Shown piece by piece: positions 8,076 through 18,562 of a stretch of DNA of 28,310 bases. Both the position numbers and the translations under genes were made by a program. This stretch comes from Echinostoma caproni (Eukaryota; Platyhelminthes; Trematoda; Plagiorchiida; Echinostomatidae). Location: contig UZAN01039635.1 in the NCBI GenBank assembly GCA_900618425.1, positions 1 through 28,310 of the forward strand, written 5' to 3'. The notes below the pieces were generated by a model. The model made no database searches, was not told the DNA's origin, and saw only the letters and a program-made list of their open reading frames with translations. Numbering within the stretch: the stretch's first letter is position 1; the number at the start of each line of letters is the position of its first letter.

Positions 8076-9172
8076 CCTGCTGGTTTAATAGTTTTGCGGT
8101 GCGAAGTTCTAATATGTCAAGGGTTTTGGGTCCACGAACTGAAGTGTAATTATATGCAAACATTACCATTGTCTCCAAACGTATTACTTATCACTAAAGG
8201 AGGATCATGCCTTAAAATACACGAAAGAAAACCCCATGATTTGCAGATAAAAACAGAAATTTTAGCAAGTGCGTGTGACAAAATACGTTTTGCCAGAATG
8301 TGAACGACCGTTAGACAGCCTTTGTGTGACCCCGACAGGGTTACTCTACAGAATCAACCCATCGTGACGGTTTATAATCAAATAATAACGTCCTTAGTGG
8401 GATCCCTTTGAAAGGTAAAATATTTTCTAAAAACTATTGTGCCTCCCAGTTATAAAATGCAGTCCACAGAATAATGTGCACATGATTTGCTTTCGGGATT
8501 ATCGTTGGCAAACACTATGGTGACATGTATCAGGTTTTTCGTTCAGAAACTTGCCTATCTTTTTTGATTCGATGGTTATTTTTTAATGGCTTCACAAACA
8601 GTGTATGTTTTTCTAGGTTCAACCAAACCATAAGCATAAATTCAAAAAGCTCCTCTAAGGACGGATGACAGGTGCGTGATCAAGTTGTGATAACGAGAAA
8701 GATAAGGGTTGTAAAATTTTAAGTTTGAGCTGTGTTGTAGATATTATCCGTGGGGGTTCGTCGAAAACCTTTTATCTCAAAACTCTGAAACTGGGACTGG
8801 TCAAGGCTTTATGGCAGTTTTGCATCCGGATGGATTGTTCGGCAAACTCGTGCCCAATAATCACATTCTTCACTATCCATCAAATGATTTAGTGTTGGAT
8901 TAAAAGACAACGAGTTGCATAAACCACTGAAAGCTATGAAAAGAAAGAGGAGGGAAGTAAGGTTCTCTTTGCTGAGTCCCAGGTGAAGTGGAAAGATATT
9001 CGGGTTAGAACAAGGAAGCGCGTTGGCCATATGAGCTGTTCCTGTGTGTAAATCAAACAATGCACATGTTGGACTTTTATAGCCACTTGAAAAGATTATC
9101 CGCATCTTGATTCACGTTTGTGGGAGGCAAATGGAACAAAAACAAATCAACCACGAAAACTAGCACTCTTAC
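8076..9172. other. Intron sequence, no gene seen
   Basis: This is the 5' part (in receptor orientation) of the 6.8-kb intron, lying between the palindromic element and the TM6-TM7 exon. The open frames at 8094-8303 and 8809-9105 show no family resemblance and no supporting splice sites. Confidence 0.5.
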
Positions 9173-9332
9173 CTGGAACGATTCCATCACTTGCCGATAA
9201 TAGAGCTGAGCAAACTCCATGATTTTTGGTTGAAATGTGGACTGGGCTGAGTGCATAAGATCGAGTGGGATAAATATCACGTGATAGATTCCGAATATGA
9301 TCACTAAGACCAATGTTGATCGGAGAATAGTT
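9173..9332 (-). CDS. Class B GPCR exon: TM6, extracellular loop 3, start of TM7
   Basis: This 160-nt minus-strand exon starts after acceptor TTTTAATTGCAG and ends at donor CAG|GTAAGAG. One base completes the split codon AA|A (Lys) from the exon at 14489-14574; 53 codons follow. They begin TILRSTLVLVIIFGIYHVIF, which matches the TM6 pattern of secretin-family receptors (K-STLVL-hydrophobic-FG-hydrophobic). A loop follows (about residues 22-40: PLDLMHSAQSTFQPKIMEF). The exon ends in AQLYYRQVMESFQ, which begins TM7. The FQ joins GFLVSLLLCFLN of the mini-exon at 2366-2407 in phase 0. The receptor family senses peptide hormones or neuropeptides at the plasma membrane and couples to G proteins. Which ligand group (PDF-, DH- or PTH-like) cannot be said from this part. 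Confidence 0.9.
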
Positions 9333-12300
9333 CTGCAATTAAAACGATCGGAAAAAGAATGCTTCATGTTTCAAGTATTGATCTTCAATAGATGGCAAAT
9401 ATCACAGCCCCGTTCACTTTTCGAATGTTAAATGCATGCATTGGTGGTCCCTCTACGATGCATGCATTGTAGGAATCGATAACTGTATACGTAGGAAGTT
9501 TTATAATAACTCATTCAAAGTATAGAAAATCAGTTCTCCTAGCTCGAGTGCACTGAGTTTCATTTCGCCTGTCCACGAAGCCACGTCATGTGCTTGCAAT
9601 TTTTTCAGCACCAGCCGAGGTGACTCTATCAGTGCTTGTGAAATGACGTTACAAGCTCGGAAAACAACCGAAATAGAATAATAGTTCATTCATTTCTGAA
9701 AGCGTTTTGTTTCTCAATCTGAATCAGTCTGTCACTCATTACCGCCAAATCTCGGAACCACTACTCATCCTCGTCGGAAATCGATTGTAGTTAACGAAAA
9801 CATCGAATTCGTTGCAACTGAAGACCCGAGGAAGGATGGTTATTTTGAAATCAGTGATGCTTTCAAGACAATCAGCACACTGAACTATACTGACTAGTGG
9901 AATTTGCACACCTTACATAGCGAATAATACCCGTCAAAGAGAAATCGTACCCCAAAGTTGTCTGGTGTTTGTGCACCTTACCTAGAAATCAGCCACGGAG
10001 AACCTCAACACCAGATCATCAATCTCTGTGCAGTACCATCCGGTACCCTCAACTAATATGTTGAATAAGATTTATTTCATGCAATTTTATCTTGTCCCAA
10101 ACTGCTCATAAAGTAGGTTTCAATCGCAGTGAAAACGGTAGACACGTTTTACCGCTGATTATGAACGGGTTGACTAGAAAAGTTGATCAGAAAGATGAAA
10201 TATGTTCTCATGTGAAAGAGCACGTAACCCTGTGTGAAGATACACGTTCAAGACATGTTTGCGTTGGTCAGAGAAATCTTAAAACAAGGCTTTTTGATAA
10301 CCACTGATTGAAGTACGTTTCTCTTTGATCAAGTTGACTCCCGCAAGATTTTCTTGAAAGACCAAATCGAGGTCATAGCTGAATATCATATTGTACAAGT
10401 TGCATGATTTTCAGCGCATGACAGAACTCGATTGCAAAGAACGCATTCACAATGAAATCATGTCATTTTTTATGACAGCTTTACCATTCCGTCAAATTTC
10501 GAAAGAAACGATACATGTCAAATAATTTAAGATTACGGGGCAGCAAAATTTCGAAACATGTAGTGTACAGTAAAAACAGAATTCTTAAGCGCGCTGTAAT
10601 TACCATAAGTAGCACTTGGAACACGAACGAGGAAATACTGTTTCGGGAACATGTTATTAAAGAAGAAGGTTTCGCACGCTGAGAACATGTTTTAGATAAG
10701 CTTCCGAGTCGTTTTCCTCGGCATGTGTGAGTTGTCCAACCCGGAAGAAAAACTATTTGTTACTATGGATCAGGCATCTGTTAGAAACATAACGGCCAGT
10801 AAGGCGCGTTCTATAGCGGAGCTACAACAAAGCCAATGTTGAACTACACGCCTTTACAGGGTGCAAGTTTTCAGCGGAACATGGGATCATACCATTGTCA
10901 GTGATTTGCAAACGCTGACGGTCTTAAGTGCATGTCGTACGGATCGCACGGAAATGTTTTGCTCAAACACTGTTTTCATCTCCGATACACGACCAACTGC
11001 ACTTGAGGCAATCTGCGCTTATATTTTCCGAGAGTTTAATCGGGTGCACAATCCATTTATGACTATTCCTTTTGCTGTTTCCGCATCAAACATTGTGCCA
11101 CAGTTTGTGATCACCTCCTGTAGCACGATCTGGCTATCCAGTGTGTGCACCATAGCAATGGCTTGTTTTGACCAACTTGGGGGGGGGGGGTCGTGATTCT
11201 TTCAAGGAGATTCGGGAGTGACATGAACATGGTCGTAGCTTACACCGGTCTGTCAGCCACTGAAAAACAAACGCGTGATGCTGGTTACAACCGTTTTACA
11301 ACCCATTTGGGTGGATGAATTCTGGGAAATCCAATAGTCTCTTTCACCGTGAGAATGCTGTTTCTTTTCTTAAAGTAACATATATTGACAAAAATATCTA
11401 TCTAGTACGAGTTTCCAGCACGAAAGCTTAGTGAGATTATGAGTATTGAGTTATGCTTTAAGTGTATACTGAGGAAGCCGTACGTTTTTCGTTCCAAAAC
11501 TATTTCGCATCATAGTACTGTGGGTTTACTTAAAACAACCCGTAATTCAACTGCTTTTTAGGGCACAGCACACTCCTAAGCTCTTGGAATTATGGAATTC
11601 CTTTTGTGATCACACTCCAGCTGTTTTTATGTTTGAAGTTGCACATTCTGTCCAAAATAAACCTCAAAGAGATGATTGGTGTAGTACGCAACAAGTTGAT
11701 CTTCAACGATGTTATCCCGAGAACGCCGATTCCGGTAAGCCTATTCAGCAGCACAAGATCTTTACTAGTAAACATTGATGAGTTCAGTAGCATCAAGGAT
11801 AAAGATGAATAATTAGTTGTTCACCGTATTATGTTTCAAGAATCGTGGGTACGATTGTTGTGCGAAACGGAATAGTGTGCATCAGTGGTTTCGGTTTCCA
11901 CAAATTCAGTGGTCTAAACTGTCGGAACGGATCATCACATCCGTTACTAACTCATAATCAGCATCGAAACCTGTTACTTAGGAATACATAACAGCAGAGA
12001 ATATTTGCCTTTCCTCAACCGAAGCCTCGATGTGCACTATGCATATATTACGCCGTGTACATCCTTCAGAAAATAATAAAATTATCTTTATTCCTAGAGC
12101 GAAATAATCATTGTGCGCATTCGCAGGTGACTTCAGTTGAAATGAACTGAACTTCCCACTAGAGTGGATGCTAAATTGAATGTAGATACGGGTGAACTGA
12201 CAGCTTTTCTTCACGCCGCTTGTGACGTTGTGACGTAGTGACATCAGAATGAAAAGGCGTGAAAACTGGGAAACAACTCTGAAGGTAGACGTCTTTGTGC

Positions 12301-14488
12301 GTCAGTCAAGGCCGATTATCGTAGCGGAATAGGATGTACACTGAAATTGTATTTAGGAGTACTCGATACCGTGACAGTGAACTCATTAGTAAAATCTCGG
12401 TGGTTTTATCACCAACTAGGATACACAGAAAATGGGTGAGGGAAAGCTTCATATTGCATTTAGCTCCCTTAATCAACGTATCTCCCTACCTTAGCGTCGG
12501 CATTGTGTGGAATGTTTGAGATCTTGCATGTTATTAACAAGAATGATTTTGCTTGTCTCGACAGACCCAAATGCCTGAATATGCTTTTAGCAAAAGGTGT
12601 AACTCTGGGCATTTGTGAAACCACACATGATCACCAAACTGATTGGACTCATTTCACACGGTTAAACCGCGCATTATTATCCTGTCTCCCTGCTAACACA
12701 ACAGTACCACATCGTACCATTGTTGCCCCGTTTTCGATTTCATTATGCCAGTGAACGTCCTATTCATTCATTCTACAGTTACTGGCACTATATATACTGA
12801 AGATGAATTAGTTGGCCGTAGACGTTCATTCCCCAACAAATTCTCGGAAGTCGAAAGGCGATTTGTGGCAACCTTTATTCTCCACGGTGTCATAATCTGA
12901 GCAGCTTCAAATATCAAAATGTGATTATTTTCGTTACACTCTAATAAACCAAACCAGACTATGAAACCCGACTTTCCATCCTTTGTTGGTAGCAAACACA
13001 GTGAAAATGTCTTCCTCGTTTTATCGTGATTTACGCATGTCCACAAGAGGCTTTGTAAATTAAGAAGGAATATCACAATTCTTCCTGAAACTAAAACTGT
13101 TATGTGTACCACGTTAGCTAATCCTTTAGTTCTTGAAAGCTTGAATTATTCACCACTGGTTACATCGTTCTCAACTTGTTCTCATTAACCTACATTTTTT
13201 TATGTAAAGATATTAGGTGTAATTATCAACAGGCAGTGGACGTCTCAGAGTGATTCTTACACATGAAGTTGTTACTAGACACAATAATGAATCAACCAAA
13301 TTTGTCTTCCCTCTACTTACAGGAGGCTCGCAACCATTGCGCAATGATATATTTAGGGCCGAGTCCACAACCGCCACACGATCATTCTTGCGATTTTATA
13401 TTCCAGTAAATCCTATAAGCATCCTTCCATTCTTACATACATAATCGCATCTTCTTGTCAAGCCTAGTAACATGTTTGGATTAGTCCTATCAATTATTCA
13501 GAGGCATTAAGCACTCTTGATAGTCTTGATGATATTCTAAATTGATTGAGCTAACCGTACAGGATGATGTCTGTTGACCTTGTTTCTCAGGGGTAAGGGT
13601 TTGAAGCCCCAACCCAAAGAATAGTAGTTTGTATTGCTGACTAGTCCCAAACAAGAAAAAACCTGCTTTCTGCTGTTCTGTGTAGGTCAGGACAAATCTT
13701 CCCATTGTGTTTGTATAGCTTCAAGCACGTTTAGCTGCCTAAATGATTTGACCTTTTCAGTTAAACTTCGGTTTTACGCCGCCTACTGTGTGATGAAAAC
13801 TATGTATTAAAGCTCAAAATTCATCCAACACGTGTAAACAAACCTCTTACAATCAATCTCTTTCTCCGTGTCACACTTAAGCCGTAAAGTACGAGTAAGT
13901 TATAGGTATTATCGTAGTGCAAGGTGATGAGTAGTTTGAGCTTTTAAGTATTAAGGGGATGTTTATTGAAAAAGGAAGTATGATAACTACTCGACTTTTG
14001 TTATTAGTTTCCATTTTTGAAATACCCAGTGTTTTCAAAGCAGAATTTGCATATCCAGCTTCAATCAGTCTTTCTGTTTTGATTACAGTCAAGGCTTTCC
14101 TGATTCCACTCGGTTTACTATTACTAAAGTACACTCGGCATTTAGTCCTTTATACGGTTTCTAACGGCTTCTTTATTTAAAACCTACTTGACTTCCGTTG
14201 GTCCTATTTTTCTGACCCAATTTCTGAGCTATGGTTTAAAATAAAACTATAATCCACTGCAACGAAATGAGGTCGCATCTCTAGCTTTGGTACAACCTGA
14301 AAAGGAAGCAAGTGTATTCTTGGGGACCCCTTTCATTGCAGTTCATTTGCCTCGCTCGGAAACCCGATAAATGAAGGACAGTCCCCTACCTGAGTATCAC
14401 TGCTGCGGCCTACAGCTTCGGTGTGGAGGCCATCATTCGTTATTCGATGCAAAGATTCAAGTATTTGCAAATTGTTGAACACACTTAC
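9333..14488. other. 5.2-kb receptor intron, mostly featureless
   Basis: This intron lies between the TM5/loop-3 exon and the TM6-TM7 exon (minus strand). I see no recognisable gene. Small features are a pair of ATGCATGCATT blocks at 9432-9442 and 9458-9468, a 12-G run at 11179-11190, and a segment at about 11048-11140 resembling one at about 1593-1660. Open frames such as 10861-11196 (plus) and 12768-13112 (minus) show no domain or splice support and are regarded as chance. A tRNA-like A-box/B-box pairing near 13546-13610 is too weak to call. Confidence 0.5.
11179..11190. repeat. Homopolymer run (G)12
   Basis: Twelve consecutive G residues occur on the plus strand in otherwise mixed sequence. 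The run is notable only as a length-variable, sequencing-error-prone site. It also ends the chance open frame that starts at 10861. Confidence 0.8.
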
Positions 14489-14574
14489 TTGAGGCGATTT
14501 GTCTCACTGGTCCGTTGAGTTTGCATTTTCACGAATATGACTCGAAGTATACTGATGAAAAATGCCCCATTCAG
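14489..14574 (-). CDS. Class B GPCR exon: TM5 and intracellular loop 3
   Basis: This 86-nt minus-strand exon has 28 codons plus two bases. It begins LNGAFFISILRVIFVKM and continues QTQRTSETNRL. Asn at residue 2 matches the conserved Asn of class B TM5, and the K/R-rich stretch after it fits the third intracellular loop that contacts G proteins. The acceptor AAG has an unbroken AG-free stretch of about 70 bases behind it, led by a long T-rich tract, which supports its use. The donor is CTCAA|GTAAGTG. The two leftover bases AA join A of the next exon to give Lys, so the product reads NRLK-TILRSTLVLV, exactly the family pattern. The start is in phase 0 and matches the end of the 18423-18562 exon. 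The longer overlapping open frame here (14504-14821) is in a different frame and is a shadow. Confidence 0.88.
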
Positions 14575-15960
14575 CTTCACACAGTTCGATGTGTGGGTGT
14601 GCGTGTTGCGATAACGGGCAGTCAAAGATGAGAAGAAAAAAACAAATATCGGCATTGAAGCGGATTCGGATAGATTGGAACGGAATCCCAGAACTTAGGT
14701 CTACGTTGGTCACATAAATAATGCTGTTGTCAGTTAACATTCCGACATATAACATTTGTGAGAAAAAAATATCGCACAGGCGCTTCAACATAGAAGTATT
14801 CGCTTGGGTAGTTTTTCTCATGGAGTAAACACGGAATTACCAGTTCCCGTTAGTGGAAAAGAAGAATTTGAGCATATGTGCGGTCAATTGGTTCACTTTT
14901 AAACCATAAAAAATATAACAGTAAGTAGAATGTGATAACTGCGTTGTTCGGAAAGTACGTAACACAGGCAACTGAGAAAACGTAATTTTGGAGCTTCGGT
15001 TACCACCAAATGTGTCGAGTTTGAATAAAGAGAACTTTTCGAGTGGAGAACGAAACAATACGAAAAGTTTGGATATGACTTCAATCAAAGTCCTATAGAA
15101 TGCATAGGGTTGAGCAAGGATTTTTGAAGCCTGGATCATCAAGATGTGACCAGTAGACGAACTAGTATTTGCATACAATAATCTGTATCCCATAGATCTT
15201 GCATCAACTCTGTGTCCTGGTGTCCGCGAGGCAGTGCCACGTTGGCCACCGGAAATCCTCGGTCTAATAAATTGATCAATGATACTAAATCAACAGTCGG
15301 CTGGTGGCTATCGTGTTGTTCCTCACCATACACAAAAACAACTATTCAGTGCCGTTCGATTCGATAGATACTTCAGTTTTCGACGTACAAAGCTAGCCCC
15401 ACCAAAACGTGTGCATATGTGGTGATGCAGGGTAATCGTTATCGATTTAATGCATTTTCCTTTGTTGAAGAATGACAAAGTGACTATAAGTTGAAGTTTA
15501 GACGAACTCTTGACAATTGCCAATAAATGTGCTAGGAAAATGAATTCGCTGTGAATGGTTTTCAGTTTCAAACACACGTCGAAATTTGTAAAAACAATCT
15601 TTTAGAAATTTTTGTCTGACTGTTCTCACCCCATATACCGTAAGATATTCAGTCCTCCGTTCTTACTACAAATATATGAAGTCACGCAATGAGGATAACA
15701 CAAAACCTGTTGTTCCTTATTTTCCACCACATCAGAACTCATTGTATCTTATCAGCATCAGATGTTAAGGTAAACGGATCATCATTGCTATGGCACTGTT
15801 ATTGATTTTCTGTGGTTGTTTGGCTGTTTTTATCTACGCATGTAAAGTTTCTACCATATTGTTCATTGATCAATGAATAGTGATTATGCGGTAGATGAAT
15901 ATTCAGCGGTCGAGTTGGCTAAAGCGGTTACTTGTCTTGGCACAAAATTTAGTCGATTGT
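14575..15960. other. Receptor intron, no gene seen
   Basis: This is part of the 3.8-kb intron between the TM4-TM5 and TM5 exons. Open minus-strand frames at 14837-15193 and 15323-15577 have no recognisable motifs. Around 15905-15935 the plus strand has a weak tRNA A-box-like sequence (GTCGAGTTGGCTAAAGCGG), possibly the head of another SINE, but no B box follows. Confidence 0.4.
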
Positions 15961-16020
15961 GAAAAGTTCAGTAGCTTTTGTGCAGCGCACGCTCTACAGG
16001 TGAGCTAAAAGATCCCACTG
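15961..16020 (-). repeat. SINE fragment (tRNA-derived) lacking its B box
   Basis: On the minus strand the sequence TTTTAGCTCACCTGTAGAGCG carries a polymerase III A box (15996-16007). TGCGCTGCACAAAAG follows and then directly CTACTGAACTTTT. In the copy at 21451-21560, about 45 bases containing the B box separate the CACAAAA and TACTGAAC blocks. This copy therefore has an internal deletion and would not support pol III transcription from an internal promoter. Confidence 0.6.
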
Positions 16021-16211
16021 ATAGCACTGATCGTTTCACATTCGAATTACTCATCCAACGTACGGAGGCATATGGCATCCACTAGTTAGCATGTAAACTG
16101 AATGCCCCGACAGGTTTTTCTTAGAATTCACACAAGTCCACCGAATGAATATCAAACACACGGTTATTTGTGGAAATGGTTGTTTGGTAGATTGTAGTTT
16201 TTGGTAGGGAT

Positions 16212-16256
16212 TTTAAAAGTTCATTAGCCTCAGTGGGATTCGAACCCATGAATGTT
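16212..16256 (-). repeat. 3' half of a tRNA-derived SINE, inverted
   Basis: Read on the minus strand it contains the B box GGTTCGAATCC (16236-16246) followed by CACTGAGGCTAATGAACTTTTAAAA, the tail shared by this SINE family. The A-box half is missing. It lies head-to-head with the fuller copy at 16274-16380. Together they give an inverted repeat of roughly 40 bp whose arms are about 75-80 bases apart. Confidence 0.62.
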
Positions 16257-16273
16257 AAAAAGCAGTGCCATGG

Positions 16274-16380
16274 GGTAGCCTCGTACCTCACCTGGTCGAG
16301 TGTGCGCTATACAAATGCGTAGGCGGCATCCATGCGTTGATTCGAATTCCATCGAGGCTACCGAACTTTTAACAACCGAT
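16274..16380 (+). repeat. tRNA-derived SINE copy
   Basis: The A-box-like TACCTCACCTGG (16284-16295) and the B-box-like TTGATTCGAATTCC (16337-16350) are about 54 bases apart. The tail GAGGCTACCGAACTTTTAAC corresponds to TACTGAACGTTTAAC in the copy at 21451-21560, which has the same A-to-B spacing. Both boxes have substitutions, and no acceptor stem can be folded, so this is a SINE relic rather than a tRNA gene. Confidence 0.68.
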
Positions 16381-18390
16381 ATAAAAACGCCAAATCGGTC
16401 AAACAGCAATTCAAACAAAAATTAGTGTCCAAAGTCCATATTGTGAAAAGAATTGGAGTTGTATTCGGAAAATGTTTCTATTTGGATTGTGCTTGTGGTA
16501 ATGCCACACACGTGCTATTTACTAACGAAAGCGACATAACTGGTCTTTCATTTTTCATCGTCCCACGTTTCCATAATTAACAACATTTCTTGAAAATGCG
16601 GAATTCACCGCAGGATATCATGATTCAATCATTGTTTTTCGGAATAGGACAACTTTGAGAAACGGTTTTGCTTTTGCGTTTTGATTCTGTCCAAAGTGAA
16701 ACAGCTATCGAACGCTTTTTGTTCTGCAAAGTCATCTAGCTTCATTTGTTTTGTTGTTTGGTTGAACTGTTTCAAGATGCTTTGATTGTAATCATAGAAC
16801 ACGAGAGCACATCAAGGTACTCCTCATTTCTTGCTTGAGAAGGTTGATGCGCAGCTGAATATACAAATCTCTCAGGCATCCACATGACATTCGGAATAAA
16901 TAGCGCAGCTGGAAGTGGTTGATGTCCACACACAGTCTGCTAGCAAAAAGTAAGCACGCCATGAGATGAGCATATTGCTTAAAAAACGAGATAAATCCTT
17001 TCAACCGTTCGCGCTTTCCATTTTGTGCTCAAGTTCCGGTTTTGTTGCGGAAAGTCACATTTGATTTCAATTTGTGCTCACTGGAACTTTGGTGGATAAA
17101 CGCTCTCATTAATTGGGGAGTGCGCAACACAAAAGGAAGCAATGAAAGGTTGCTAAACATTTTACTCTCCCACAAACCGCCGGATCTGTTTGTTTGAACT
17201 AGTTAAAACAGCAGTCTGATCTATGAGTCCCATGGTTCTTAAGCACGGCCTATCGGATATCGGATAAGCAGTTCAAATACGGAGATGATAGCCAAGCCAT
17301 CTCAGTGCTTAATCACAGAGCCCCAGTCTGTTTTGCTGTTAACAAAAGCAAAAACGCTCACTTGGGATCGTAATGTGTAGTGCACATTTGTTGACATTCG
17401 TACATGGGGTTTGTAGTTCATATGGTCTAAGCATGCAAATTATTTACACTTTTTCTTAGGGGCACATTTTTCCAAAATGCTACTCAAATTGACTCATGAA
17501 CTCTGTATATTTGTATTTGACTTATACAGTACTACTGAGCCCTCGATAAGACAACTCTACAATAGAATAGAGAGTCTGTTTGAAAGAGGTTTTCACTCTG
17601 AATGCTCTTCCAGATAACCTGAACGGGTACCAGTTTAGACTTTCTCCAAAACAACTTCCATTCGTATCGCTGGCTGGTGCTTGTTCGTTCACCAGATAAT
17701 GGTACGCAAATTGAGTTCAGTTAACTCGTTATAAACCAACCGGTTCTATTACTGCTATCAAAAAACAAGTTTCATCAAACAAAATTGCTTTTTACTAGCT
17801 TTGTGCTAGTGTTATGAGATTAAATCAATGGAAAGTATCTAGTGCCTCTATCTCTCTTTCTGTCGCTATCTGTTTTTGTCAATAGTAGTTAGATATATCC
17901 GATGGTGGAACTAAAAAAAACATGTTTGAATGGTACGATGTGATTAGTCCTGACCTCACCACTTGTTTATATGTTACTTATATATCACATTTCCAGGATT
18001 TGTGTTGCTTCAAAGTCTTTATGTAATTGCTTTTCGTGGACCGTATGTAATACCCCGATATAATCACCGTAGTTCCCTACTTCTAAGGAACAGTGCTAAC
18101 CTCCGATATCCAGGCTAACATGATCAGTTGAGGGATGAATAAGATAGTCCCGTATATTATGAGGCTAATGAAGACAGCACATCAACTAATTGCACTTTAC
18201 CATGCTGCGAAAAGATTATCGTCAATGTGTTTGTTTGTTATCCTTTGACTAGAGTCACAGAATCTGCCGTCAGATTACTTTTTATGCAATGCCCGAGCAT
18301 CGGAAAAGGTGTCGAATTGGCCACTCGGTTCACGGATGCTTTCCATTAGTCAGTGGAACAATACAATGTATGGAGTTCGCACGGCTGCCG
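16381..18390. other. Receptor intron, no gene seen
   Basis: About 2 kb of AT-rich intron. The minus-strand open frame at 16792-17004 does not match receptor TM1-TM3 or any other family I can recognise. Nothing else stands out. Confidence 0.45.
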
Positions 18391-18414
18391 TGTGTGTGTG
18401 TGTGCGTGTGTGTG
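18391..18414. repeat. (TG)n microsatellite next to a splice donor
   Basis: Twelve TG units on the plus strand are interrupted once by CG. In the transcript (minus strand) this is a CA repeat beginning about seven bases after the donor of the TM4-TM5 exon. CA-rich intronic tracts can bind hnRNP L and alter exon use in animals; whether that holds here is inference. Confidence 0.85.
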
Positions 18415-18422
18415 CAACTCAC

Positions 18423-18562
18423 CAGTATCATAACACTGGGATAGATGATCAGGAGCAAACGACTCGGACTGACCGCGCTCACATCCAGAACCCAGCATTC
18501 TCCACCGGGAGTTACGTATATACGTAGCAGCACCCAGGTAAATGTGACGAGTAGTGGGGTAA
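18423..18562 (-). CDS. Class B GPCR exon: TM4, extracellular loop 2, start of TM5
   Basis: This 140-nt minus-strand exon follows a long T-rich tract and acceptor TACTACACAG and ends at donor CTG|GTGAGTTG. The first two bases TT complete a split codon; 46 codons follow, beginning TPLLVTFTWVLLRIY (TM4). TPGGECWVLDVS comes next, whose Cys-Trp is the hallmark of class B extracellular loop 2, where the Cys bonds to TM3. SPSRLLLIIYPSVMIL then enters TM5. It joins LNGAFFISILRVIF of the 14489-14574 exon in phase 0. The family pattern in TM4 is GW-G-x-P. With a preceding exon ending in GW plus one base, the junction would read GW-x-T-P, as expected. The open frame continues upstream into the pyrimidine tract, but that part has no receptor similarity. 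Confidence 0.88.

Noticed and set aside
13490..13705. tRNA-like SINE or gene near 13546-13610
   Set aside because: A GAGCTAACCG block and a GGTTTGAAGCC block are spaced like A and B boxes, but other support is absent and both are degenerate.
14504..14821. 105-codon minus-strand frame as a gene
   Set aside because: It overlaps the TM5 exon in a different frame. The receptor frame has the motif, phase and splice sites, so this is a shadow.
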